Assembly: GCA_019057975.1 (NCBI GenBank)
Contig: JAHLWJ010000092.1
Location: 1 to 14,885 of the forward strand
DNA from: Promethearchaeota archaeon
Lineage (GTDB): Archaea; Asgardarchaeota; Lokiarchaeia; Sigynarchaeales; SOKP01
Reading direction: 5' to 3'
Length of the DNA stretch: 14,885 nt
The position numbers were made by a program, and so were the translations under genes. Shown in pieces: positions 7,834 to 14,706 of this stretch. The notes under the pieces were generated by a model. That model was not told the DNA's origin. It worked only from the letters and a program-made list of their open reading frames with translations, and did no database searches. The number at the start of each line of letters is the position of its first letter. The stretch's first letter is position 1.

Positions 7834-7924
7834 CTCCCCCCATCACAGCCAATATAAACGTAATCAAGTCATTTGCTCCTAAAGCATTTTTCAAAGAAAA
7901 GTGAATACGCTCAGGATTAAGCAT
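7817..7924 (-). pseudogene. Short membrane-like open fragment in relic region
   Basis: From an ATG at 7924 this frame encodes 35 residues (starts MLNPERIHF, then a hydrophobic stretch around LITFILAVMGGVVSYI) and stops inside the 24-bp palindrome. The frame opens a little further upstream with ILILAG. A ribosome site with normal spacing is lacking: GCAGGG abuts the ATG. It overlaps the end of the glycosyltransferase stub at 7917-8039 in another frame. It may be a fragment of an unidentified membrane protein, or merely an open frame in AT-rich DNA. Confidence 0.25.
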
Positions 7925-8039
7925 CCCTGCTAAAATCAAAATATGTATATATATCCTTCAAAAATTTAAGTTGATTATAGACCCATGTGTAAGTTCTGGG
8001 AAGATGTGAACCAAGTGCGAAAGCGACGCTTCGCTTCAT
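7917..8039 (-). pseudogene. 5' stub of a glycosyltransferase gene with intact ribosome site
   Basis: Fifty bases after the stop of the AsnB-like gene, AAGGAG (8055-8050) stands 10 nt before an ATG at 8039. The frame encodes 40 residues and stops at 7919-7917. The first 28 residues, MKRSVAFALGSHLP then TYTWVYNQLKFLK, look like the N-terminus of GT4 transferases. They can be compared directly with TETWIYEQIKNFERYRPIV of the intact GT4 encoded at 6409-7581. After KFLK the similarity ends in non-descript residues (DIYTYFDFSRDA) and a stop. The strong ribosome site and familiar N-terminus argue for a once functional gene lost by deletion rather than a chance ORF. Confidence 0.6.
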
Positions 8040-8049
8040 CAAATTTTTA

Positions 8050-8055
8050 CTCCTT
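8050..8055 (-). promoter_or_regulatory. Shine-Dalgarno AAGGAG before the glycosyltransferase stub
   Basis: AAGGAG lies 10 nt before the ATG at 8039. It is one of the better ribosome sites in the window although the gene behind it is only a 40-codon stub, which supports the view that the stub was once a real gene start. Confidence 0.6.
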
Positions 8056-8088
8056 AGAGTTCAAGAATCTTGATTTTTCTTTTAATAG

Positions 8089-9861
8089 TCAAACACGATA
8101 TTTTCCTTCAAAAACCTGCTGCAACCATAGTTCAAAGGTCAAAGCTAAACACAATTCATTATGGTAATTAGCTTTTCTCTCCATATGGTCTCTTACATAA
8201 CGATGGACTTTATTTCTATCTATATATTCAGGGTATAGTACATTTTTACTCAAAAGCATATTTTCAAAAAAAGATTTAGCTGGTTCTTGTCTTATCCACA
8301 CCGGATAGTCTGTATAACTTCTCAAGTCTTGATACCTAAATCCAAATCGTTGGGATTCACGTTTTAGTTTGCCTAAGACCCGATTCTTAAATTCTAGTAA
8401 TTGCTCAAGTCGTTTGGGATAACCTATGGGATAGCCTGTTTTCTGCCATGGAATATCATTGTAATATTTAGGGAACGTGCTTAATAACATCTTATTATAG
8501 ATGCAACTATTATATCTAAAAACGTCTGGAATGCTGTAAACAAAGTCAATTAACTTATTACCCCAAAAAGCCATTCTTATCTCTATTAGTTTAGCAATCA
8601 AAATAAGACCGCAGTTTGTAAATCTCCTTACCCGATTATTGATAAAATATGGATCGGTTTTATTAATCATATACCAGTTATTGAAATTGCTAATTACCAT
8701 TTCAGAATGAGTAACATCTTTTACTATTGAAGAATTAATCTTTTCATCCAAATTAAACTTCCTCAAATAAGAGCCACCCAGAACTAAATCTCCAGCAAAC
8801 CCATTCAAATTAAAATCCGTATATGATTTGTATTCATCATAAAATTCTATTCCATGCATATGCAATAAGCTGAGTGATGCATCTGACTTCCATACGCCAT
8901 TTATTCTTGGCATTAACCAATTGTCTGAATTCACTATTAAGATATGATGTGTTGCTCCTTTAGTTTTTGACGCTCCGCTCGCAATCCTTATATCATCGCA
9001 CCCTTCTTGGCCAAAAGTGAAAGTATGTAAGGGCTTGTAATTTTCTGGAACAGCAGCCAAAATTGCGCGAGAATCAAGTCCACCGCTAAGGCTTATGCCG
9101 ATTCTCTCATTGGTGTTTATACGCGTCCGCACAGAGTCTTTAAATAATCGTCCTAATTCTTCCACCAACTCTCCCTCATGAATAGGTCCTCTCATTGGTT
9201 TAATTTCATTCCAAGACCAGTAATGTTTGATTTGCACTTTGGAACTTTTGATATTAAAGCTCAAAATAGATGCAGGCGGGACTAACTCAACACCAACGAA
9301 CCAGGTGCGATTTTCAAGCAAATAACCGATATCGAAGAATTCCTGAACTGCTTGGGGATCTATTACAGGTTTAAAATCCATATGGCCTAAGAACCCCTTT
9401 AACTCAGAAGACCACACCAAATCGTCATTTATTATTCCCCAGTATAAAGGTTTAAACCCATATCTATCTGTAATTAGATAGATTTGTTTTTCTTTTTTGT
9501 CATACAATATGGCAGCATAACAACCATCGATATCTCGCAGAAAATCAAATGACCTGGTTTTGCCATAAATACTGAGTAAGAGTTCACTGTCGGTGTTTGA
9601 AACTACTCTGTATTTATCCCTCAATTGACTCTGATCATAAAACTCGCCCTCCAACCACCCAAAAAATCGATTGCTGTGAATGTACGGTTGCCTGCCTTGA
9701 TTTATTATACCTAGATGGGTTCGTGAGCCATAAATGTCCTTATTAGAAAATAACTCCTCATCAATATAGTTATCAAAATATCTCAAAAGACTTCTCATAT
9801 TCGATAACATATCACTATTATATTTATGATGTTTATCGGTAAAGCCTATTAAACCAGGCAT
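8089..9861 (-). CDS. Asparagine-synthetase-like amidotransferase lacking the glutaminase cysteine
   Basis: A 590-aa protein with the two-domain layout of AsnB. The N-terminal class II glutamine-amidotransferase fold is recognisable from SRTHLGIINQG (46-56), WLEGEFYD (69-76), SNTDSELLLSIYG (88-100) and TDRYGFKPLYW (131-141). The C-terminal ATP-pyrophosphatase/synthetase domain has the PPi loop SGGLDS (259-264) and FAGDLVLGGSY (355-365). Active AsnB begins MCG, where Cys2 is the glutaminase nucleophile; here the protein begins MPG, and the EGEFYD segment replaces the usual NGEIYN. Glutamine hydrolysis is therefore unlikely, while adenylate chemistry looks possible. In glycan loci such proteins are thought to form amides, for example on uronic acids; here ammonia or another amine could be the direct nucleophile. 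AAAGGAGG lies 5 nt before the ATG. The gene follows wzx with a one-base gap. Confidence 0.9.
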   Translation of the reverse strand: MPGLIGFTDKHHKYNSDMLSNMRSLLRYFDNYIDEELFSNKDIYGSRTHLGIINQGRQPYIHSNRFFGWLEGEFYDQSQLRDKYRVVSNTDSELLLSIYGKTRSFDFLRDIDGCYAAILYDKKEKQIYLITDRYGFKPLYWGIINDDLVWSSELKGFLGHMDFKPVIDPQAVQEFFDIGYLLENRTWFVGVELVPPASILSFNIKSSKVQIKHYWSWNEIKPMRGPIHEGELVEELGRLFKDSVRTRINTNERIGISLSGGLDSRAILAAVPENYKPLHTFTFGQEGCDDIRIASGASKTKGATHHILIVNSDNWLMPRINGVWKSDASLSLLHMHGIEFYDEYKSYTDFNLNGFAGDLVLGGSYLRKFNLDEKINSSIVKDVTHSEMVISNFNNWYMINKTDPYFINNRVRRFTNCGLILIAKLIEIRMAFWGNKLIDFVYSIPDVFRYNSCIYNKMLLSTFPKYYNDIPWQKTGYPIGYPKRLEQLLEFKNRVLGKLKRESQRFGFRYQDLRSYTDYPVWIRQEPAKSFFENMLLSKNVLYPEYIDRNKVHRYVRDHMERKANYHNELCLALTFELWLQQVFEGKYRV

Positions 9862-9862
9862 A

Positions 9863-11308
9863 TTAGCCTCCTTTCAACATTGATTTTAATTCAAGAAAAA
9901 CTGCTCTATCCTTAATATAATAACTAATAGTGTATATAATCACCCCAACAATAAAAGTTGTTATGAAAAGTAAGAGCATATTAATGTTAGCTAAAATCAT
10001 TTTTAACGAGATTATCCCGGCAAGCATAATAACTGAACAAATGAAAGGTAATTTTATTGACTTAAAGTATTCGCTAAATTTAAGCTCTATTAATCTATTC
10101 ACAATAGGCTGGATAATAAAGAAAAAAGGCACCTGCAAAATGAGTATGGCAACAGCAACTCCAACTATGCCCCAATTTACTCCCACAATCACCGCAAGTG
10201 ATACCATAATTACGGCAAATACATTCCAATAAAAACCTATGTCCGCTCTTCCTTTAGCCAAAAGTACGGAGCCGACAGGATTTCCTAGTGATTTGAAAAT
10301 ACCAACCAGACAAAATATTTGAAGGACTATTACAGATGGTTCCCACTTTGCACCGTACACTAATCTGATAAATTCTGGAGCAATCATAAGCATCCCGGCC
10401 AGCATAGGAAATGATAGCATAGAGATATAGTTGATAACCTTACAATATCCTCTCCTCATTCTCGAGTTGTCATCTTGGATTTTTGAAAAAGCAGGAAAGG
10501 CGACCCTAGTAATTACAGGATTAATCTTTGCCAGTGGAACTGTCATTATTCGATATGCCAAAGTATAAAAACCTAATGCTGATGCACCTAAAAAACGACC
10601 GATGATGATATAATCAATATTCGCGGTAAGATAATTAACCGCTCTTTCACCCATTTGAAAAGCACCAAAGCTAAGATAACTTTTTATCTCTTTGATACTA
10701 AAGTGAAATCTTGGCAGCCATATCTTCCGAAAGACAAAAAAAAGAATCCCCACAGTAAATAGACTGCGGAGAAGTTGACCAAAGATCAAGCTTAAGACTC
10801 CAAACTTTGCCAGGGCCAAGCTCATTGTGGACATAGAATATATACCTGTACCTGCAATTTCTATTTTTGATAAGGTCTTAAACTTTAATCCTTTTCTCAA
10901 AAGCGTCGTAAAGATTTGACCAACAGGAGTAATTAAGAATATGAAGGCAGCAAAGATTAAATAGTTGGATAAAATCGGTTGCTTAAAATAAATAACAGCG
11001 AGAGGCCTCATTAATAATATACAAACAAAAAGTAATGCTCCGATTGAAACATTAATCCAAAAAAAACTTGACAAATGACTTTCTGGAACATCTTGTCTCT
11101 GAATTATTGCATTACTTAAACCCATATCAGCAAAGGCTTGAGCAAAACCGATAACCACCATAATCATTCCCATCAGACCAAAATCTGAGGGAGAAAGAAG
11201 CCTTGCCAATATTGCCAGCGTAATAAACTGGAGTATGGTAACCACACCTATTGATATTCCGTTCCACTTGACGCCAGAAATTGCTTGTGTTTTTAACTGG
11301 TCAATCAT
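9863..11308 (-). CDS. Wzx-like polysaccharide flippase (MOP superfamily)
   Basis: A 481-aa integral membrane protein that would flip undecaprenyl-diphosphate-linked repeat units across the inner membrane. It opens with the amphipathic segment and first helix typical of the WzxC/lipopolysaccharide-exporter branch (QAISGVKWNG, then LQFITLAILARLLSPSDFG), followed by QAFADMGLSNAIIQR, another hallmark of that branch. The middle has YLSFGAFQMGERAVNYLTAN and IDYIIIGRFLGASALGFYTL. Hydrophobic segments spread over the whole length are consistent with about 12-14 helices, and the size is normal. The ATG at 11308 overlaps the upstream methyltransferase stop by 8 bp. The gene ends one base before the AsnB-like ATG. 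Confidence 0.93.
   Translation of the reverse strand: MIDQLKTQAISGVKWNGISIGVVTILQFITLAILARLLSPSDFGLMGMIMVVIGFAQAFADMGLSNAIIQRQDVPESHLSSFFWINVSIGALLFVCILLMRPLAVIYFKQPILSNYLIFAAFIFLITPVGQIFTTLLRKGLKFKTLSKIEIAGTGIYSMSTMSLALAKFGVLSLIFGQLLRSLFTVGILFFVFRKIWLPRFHFSIKEIKSYLSFGAFQMGERAVNYLTANIDYIIIGRFLGASALGFYTLAYRIMTVPLAKINPVITRVAFPAFSKIQDDNSRMRRGYCKVINYISMLSFPMLAGMLMIAPEFIRLVYGAKWEPSVIVLQIFCLVGIFKSLGNPVGSVLLAKGRADIGFYWNVFAVIMVSLAVIVGVNWGIVGVAVAILILQVPFFFIIQPIVNRLIELKFSEYFKSIKLPFICSVIMLAGIISLKMILANINMLLLFITTFIVGVIIYTISYYIKDRAVFLELKSMLKGG
9867..9874 (-). promoter_or_regulatory. Consensus Shine-Dalgarno AAAGGAGG of the AsnB-like gene
   Basis: AAAGGAGG ends 5 nt before the ATG at 9861 and is encoded inside the last codons of the flippase gene (Lys-Gly-Gly-stop). 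It fixes the start of the AsnB-like protein, so the missing Cys2 is not a start-site error. Confidence 0.85.
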
Positions 11309-12125
11309 TTTTTATAGCAACTAAATTCACACTGTTTTCACGTGTGAATATGTTTTTAATTTGGGAATATGTTAAATAAGCATGGGCCAGTATCTTAGAG
11401 TTAGTTTTGATCTTATTATGAATACGCGACTTAATTCGATTAAGTAAAATATCAAAAATCTCATAATCGTTATCTAAATAATCGAAGACTTTTTTTTTGG
11501 TAATATAATTTATTGTGTCTAATCCTTTGATCGGCTTTTTAAGTATCTTGAGATATATTTTAAATAATGACGTGTTCATAAGGGGGAGCATTGGTATTCG
11601 GTAATGTCCTTCAAAAAAAGAAGTATAATCAGGACATTGAATAAATAGATATCCTCCTTTTCTAAGTACGCGATTAAATTCACTGAAGCACTTTTTATGC
11701 GATTGAACATGTTCCAGTGTTTGATATGTGGAAATTATATCAAATGTCCCATCTCTAAATGGTAAATATTCACCCATACCAAAACAAAATCTTTTTACCC
11801 ATGTGTCAGGATAACCTTTCCCTTTTGCCTTTAATATGTTAAATTGATGCTTCCATTTTTCTGGCTCAATACCCCAAACATCACATCCATTTATTAATCC
11901 ATAAAAAACAAATGTACCGCACCCGGATGACATATCTAATATTCGTGATTTTCTTAGTTTTCCATCCCCAATAACTGATCTCATCGTATCATAACGATGT
12001 TTAGAATTCGATTCATCATTCATCCAGGCATCGCATACATAAGATAGCCACTTTTCATCATTATTACCAAAATATTCTTCATTTCGAGCTTTTAAATTCT
12101 TATATAAAAACTCTCGCGCGGTCAT
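11301..12125 (-). CDS. Class I SAM-dependent methyltransferase
   Basis: A 274-aa methyltransferase. The SAM-binding motif I is ILDMSSGCGTF (62-72), with Ser where DxGxGxG has its first Gly. It is followed by acidic VWGIEPEKW (83-91), FDIISTYQTLEHVQ (128-141) and RVLRKGGYLFIQCPDY (152-167). The C-terminal part, rich in Lys, Ile and Asn, is likely acceptor-binding. I chose the ATG at 12125 because it forms the ATGA overlap (4 bp) usual in this operon; an in-frame ATG at 12155 would add ten residues and overlap the upstream gene by 34 bp. The gene sits directly behind another methyltransferase and 8 bp into wzx. A role in O-methylating a glycan sugar is inferred from context. Confidence 0.88.
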   Translation of the reverse strand: MTAREFLYKNLKARNEEYFGNNDEKWLSYVCDAWMNDESNSKHRYDTMRSVIGDGKLRKSRILDMSSGCGTFVFYGLINGCDVWGIEPEKWKHQFNILKAKGKGYPDTWVKRFCFGMGEYLPFRDGTFDIISTYQTLEHVQSHKKCFSEFNRVLRKGGYLFIQCPDYTSFFEGHYRIPMLPLMNTSLFKIYLKILKKPIKGLDTINYITKKKVFDYLDNDYEIFDILLNRIKSRIHNKIKTNSKILAHAYLTYSQIKNIFTRENSVNLVAIKND

Positions 12126-12784
12126 TTCTTCTTCACTACCACTGAATACATCCAAGTAAATTCTTCTGAATGGTCAATTTTATTTAAAAAATAACAAATC
12201 ATTTGAACAAATATTCCTATAGGTGGAATTATCCACCAAAATGGATTTAACTTACCGCCTCTACGAAAACGCCACAAATAATAGACAAATTCCTGTCCAA
12301 AAGTAACCCAAAAGCCCGATAGAGGTTTTAATTCAACAATTTCAAACCCATTCTTTTCAAAGAGATACATCAAGCCATATTTTGTATATCTATAAAAATC
12401 CCTTGGCTCTTCATGCAAATGCCAAAATAGAGGCGCGCTATAGATAGCATAACCACCCTTTTTAAGAACTCGATTTGCTTCTTTGATTGCTTTGTCTGGT
12501 TCGTCTAAGTGTTCCAAGACAGCGGTGCAAATGGCAGAATCAAACTCACCATCTTCAGCAGGAATGTCATAAGCTGTGCCAAAACGATCGATATTGGACT
12601 TATCGTGCAGGGTATCTTGATGATCAACACCGACATGCTCGGTAACATAGGGCTTTCCCATATCTGCATATGGCTTTTCACTGCAGCCGATATCAAGAAG
12701 TTTGCCTCTGACGTATTTCTGGATTGCTATCTGAATAGATTTATCTGCAATTTCGTAAACTAACCAGTTTCTTATTTCTGCCAT
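12122..12784 (-). CDS. Class I SAM-dependent methyltransferase (Methyltransf_11 type)
   Basis: A 220-aa methyltransferase. Motifs: KLLDIGCSEKPYA (28-40, motif I with Ser-Glu replacing the second Gly region), VGVDHQD (51-57), FDSAICTAVLEHLDEPDKAI (81-100) and RVLKKGGYAIYSAPLFWHLH (105-124), then EEPRDFYRYTKYGL (125-138), a pattern typical of small glycan-locus methyltransferases. A hydrophobic stretch near the C-terminus (about 182-203, FWWIIPPIGIFVQMICYFL) suggests membrane association, plausible for a lipid-linked glycan substrate. The ATG at 12784 overlaps the acyltransferase end by 13 bp. The end overlaps the next methyltransferase by ATGA. The acceptor is unknown. Confidence 0.9.
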   Translation of the reverse strand: MAEIRNWLVYEIADKSIQIAIQKYVRGKLLDIGCSEKPYADMGKPYVTEHVGVDHQDTLHDKSNIDRFGTAYDIPAEDGEFDSAICTAVLEHLDEPDKAIKEANRVLKKGGYAIYSAPLFWHLHEEPRDFYRYTKYGLMYLFEKNGFEIVELKPLSGFWVTFGQEFVYYLWRFRRGGKLNPFWWIIPPIGIFVQMICYFLNKIDHSEEFTWMYSVVVKKK

Positions 12785-13362
12785 TCTTCATACCAATGCA
12801 ATGACTTTGGGTCTTTAAGATATCGTCTATCTAACTTTCGGGTATCCCCGATTACCTTTGCTGGGTTCCCAGAGACAATTGCATAATTATCGATATTGTG
12901 ATTAATAACACTGCCAGCAGATACTAATACTCCATTTCCTATAGTTACACCTGGAGAGATTATCGTTCTTGGTCCAATAAAAGAATATTTACCAATAGAA
13001 ACAGGACCAATAAAATATGCTTGTTTCTCTTTCTCAGGAACTTCTTGATAGTGATTACCATAAATTCTTATGGCTATATGAGCACTATGAGTAAATATTC
13101 CAACCCAAGCTCCAATCTGACATCCTTTCTCAATTGTTATACCGCCAGTGCCGTCAAGAATTGTATAATGCCAGATAAAAACGTTATCAGCAATTTTTAT
13201 GTTCTTTGGATGATAAAAAAAAACAGTGTCGCTATACCTTGTACGAGGCCGAAATTCTCCTGAAGAATCCATATATCCATAAACCATCTTTGGAGACTTA
13301 AGTGAGGCGATGATTTTTTTAACTCTATTTTTGAAAAACTTAGGAATAATTTTGTTTATCAT
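12772..13362 (-). CDS. Left-handed beta-helix (hexapeptide-repeat) acyltransferase
   Basis: A 196-aa trimeric LbH-type acyltransferase. Hexapeptide-like repeats run from about residue 54 to 155 (IKIADNVFIWHYTI, ITIEKGCQIGAWVGI, VSIGKYSFIGPRTIISPGVTIGNGVLVSAGSVI). His92 or His95 in FTHSAHI (90-96) is the likely catalytic base. The loop at 97-118 interrupts the helix, as in sugar O-/N-acetyltransferases. GNPAKVIGD (165-173) is the family's typical end signature. In most relatives the donor is acetyl-CoA; because an ACP and a KAS III are the two genes immediately upstream, an acyl-ACP donor is a reasonable but unproven alternative. The acceptor is probably an amino or hydroxyl group of a nucleotide or lipid-linked sugar. 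The ribosome site is weak. A 35-bp gap separates it from the ACP gene. Confidence 0.92.
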   Translation of the reverse strand: MINKIIPKFFKNRVKKIIASLKSPKMVYGYMDSSGEFRPRTRYSDTVFFYHPKNIKIADNVFIWHYTILDGTGGITIEKGCQIGAWVGIFTHSAHIAIRIYGNHYQEVPEKEKQAYFIGPVSIGKYSFIGPRTIISPGVTIGNGVLVSAGSVINHNIDNYAIVSGNPAKVIGDTRKLDRRYLKDPKSLHWYEEWQK

Positions 13363-13397
13363 TTTTTTTAACTTCTAATGCAATTCTCTTGCATCAT

Positions 13398-13661
13398 TTA
13401 AGAACTTTTCTTCGCCAGTTTTTCTAAAATATAATCAATTAAATTGGATACCTTTCCTAGTTCCTTACTTTGTATTTCATCTTCTGGAATAGAAATTTTG
13501 TAAAAATCTTCTATATCTAATATTACTGCAATGAAATCGAGGGAACTTAAACTAAGATTTGACCTTGATTCAACCAAAGTAGTCTCCTCGTTAATTTGGG
13601 CCCCTTGTTCATACTCGTTTATTGCTTCGCTTATCTTTTTCAATATTTCTTTTCTCTGCAT
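13398..13661 (-). CDS. Acyl carrier protein
   Basis: An 87-aa acyl carrier protein carrying acyl groups on a 4'-phosphopantetheine arm. The helical, acidic middle holds LSSLDFIAVILDIEDFYKISIPEDEI in outline (residues 38-63). Ser40, followed by Leu-Asp, is the likely attachment site, with Ser39 in place of the Asp of the classic DSL motif. The rest (ISIPEDE, LIDYILEKL) fits PP-binding domains. I chose the ATG at 13661, which has AAGGAG 10 nt upstream; an upstream TTG (13685) would add eight basic residues translated through the ribosome site and is unlikely. It lies directly after KAS III and before the acyltransferase, suggesting a dedicated carrier rather than the housekeeping ACP of fatty acid synthesis. 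Confidence 0.9.
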   Translation of the reverse strand: MQRKEILKKISEAINEYEQGAQINEETTLVESRSNLSLSSLDFIAVILDIEDFYKISIPEDEIQSKELGKVSNLIDYILEKLAKKSS

Positions 13662-13677
13662 CTTCCCTCTTCTCCTT

Positions 13678-14706
13678 TTACTCAAAATCTTCCTTCTCTG
13701 ACCATTTCAGAATAACCGTAGCCCAGGAAAGACCCACCCCAAATCCGCAGAGTAGGACTTTATCCCCTCTTTTTATTCTCTTTGTTTCAAGTGCCTCCTT
13801 TAATGCCATCGGAAGAGATGCTGAAACGGTATTTCCATATTTTTCTAAAAAAACGATGGTTTTTTCAGTGGGGATCTTCATTTCCTTAAAAAGAAAATCA
13901 AGCATATATCCATTTGCCTGATGAAAAATAAAAAAATCAATTTCCTCAAATTTCAAAGAGCAATTTTTTAATGCCCTTTCCACCGAGGCCGGAACAACAT
14001 CCAGCATAAATCTAAAGATATCTTTCCCGAACATCCTCAAATTATTGAGGGAACGAATGTCTTCTCTTTCGTCTTCGATTTCTTTCGAAGTTTCGGAAGA
14101 AATAGATATTCTTGAACCACCAGCGGAAACAATTAAACGATCATATCCGGACCCGTCCGTCCCAAAATCATAAGCCAAAATATAATTTTCTGTTTTAACT
14201 GGTTTTACGACTGTGGCAGCGGCGGCATCGCCGAATAAACCACAGACACTTTTGTCTCTATAATCTATCACTTTCGAATAAGCCTCTGACATAATAAGTA
14301 GCACGCACCTACTTAAACCTGTTTTGACAAAACTATCTCCAATAGCCAAGGCATATGGATAGGCTGAGCAGCCCAAATTTATATCAAATGCTGCACAATT
14401 TTTTGATAGCCCAAGTTTGTCCTGGACGATACAGGCAGTGGTAGGTAGTTTGTAGTCTGGGTTTTGAGTGGCGATAATTAGAAGGTCAATTTCGTCGTGA
14501 GTGATTGTACCTTTGGCAAAAATTTTTTGACTAGCTTTTACTGCCATATCCGAAGGACATTCATCAGGAGCAGAAATTCTTCTTTCCTTAATACCTACCT
14601 TCGCCTCAAATTCACTCTGATTGAAATTCTTGCACCGTTTTCCTATTTCCTCATTAGTAAGGACATTTTCAGGAACATAATACTCAATATCAAATATTCC
14701 ACTCAT
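13678..14706 (-). CDS. 3-oxoacyl-ACP synthase III family protein (KAS III, FabH-like)
   Basis: A 342-aa thiolase-fold enzyme that condenses an acyl-CoA starter with malonyl-ACP. The catalytic triad of FabH is intact: Cys113 in DINLGCSAYPYAL, His262 in FIFHQANGYML and Asn292 in EKYGNTVSASLPMAL. The dimer/active-site segment SVCGLFGDAAAATVV (153-167) and the C-terminal GFGVGLSWA (321-329) are also present. I chose the ATG at 14706: it overlaps the aminotransferase stop in an ATGA junction and has GGAG 8 nt upstream. The longer TTG start at 14730 has no such support. As a single-copy KAS III next to its own ACP and a sugar acyltransferase, it probably makes a special acyl group for the glycan. 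The starter unit cannot be read from sequence. Confidence 0.92.
   Translation of the reverse strand: MSGIFDIEYYVPENVLTNEEIGKRCKNFNQSEFEAKVGIKERRISAPDECPSDMAVKASQKIFAKGTITHDEIDLLIIATQNPDYKLPTTACIVQDKLGLSKNCAAFDINLGCSAYPYALAIGDSFVKTGLSRCVLLIMSEAYSKVIDYRDKSVCGLFGDAAAATVVKPVKTENYILAYDFGTDGSGYDRLIVSAGGSRISISSETSKEIEDEREDIRSLNNLRMFGKDIFRFMLDVVPASVERALKNCSLKFEEIDFFIFHQANGYMLDFLFKEMKIPTEKTIVFLEKYGNTVSASLPMALKEALETKRIKRGDKVLLCGFGVGLSWATVILKWSEKEDFE

Larger units (their letters stand above)
7582..8088. other. 507-bp gap without an intact gene; gene-relic region
   Basis: This is the longest non-genic stretch in the window and separates the AsnB-like gene from the glycosyltransferase block. On the minus strand it contains a 5' gene stub with a strong ribosome site (7917-8039), an overlapping open piece with membrane-like residues (7817-7924), a 24-bp perfect palindrome (7810-7833) and a coding-like tail that ends in an ATGA overlap with the next gene (7578-7676). 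Stops in all minus-strand frames separate these pieces. I find no convincing -35/-10 pair and no T-tract terminator on the minus strand. The simplest reading is debris of one or more deleted genes. Confidence 0.7.

Noticed and set aside
7582..8088. Internal promoter in the long gap
   Set aside because: AT-rich -10-like boxes are present, as expected in such DNA, but I could not find one with a matching -35 element at proper spacing.
7985..8167. Plus-strand ORF of 60 codons across the end of the AsnB-like gene
   Set aside because: It is antisense to the well-supported 3' end of the AsnB-like gene and to the glycosyltransferase stub, has no ribosome site and no recognisable protein features.
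13378..13394. Small hairpin ATGCAA-5 nt-TTGCAT between the ACP and acyltransferase genes
   Set aside because: The stem is only 6 bp with AT-rich pairs and no T-tract follows on the minus strand, so it is not a credible terminator.
13662..13685. TTG start for the acyl carrier protein
   Set aside because: It would translate through the AAGGAG ribosome site and add eight basic residues atypical of ACPs; the ATG at 13661 is better placed.
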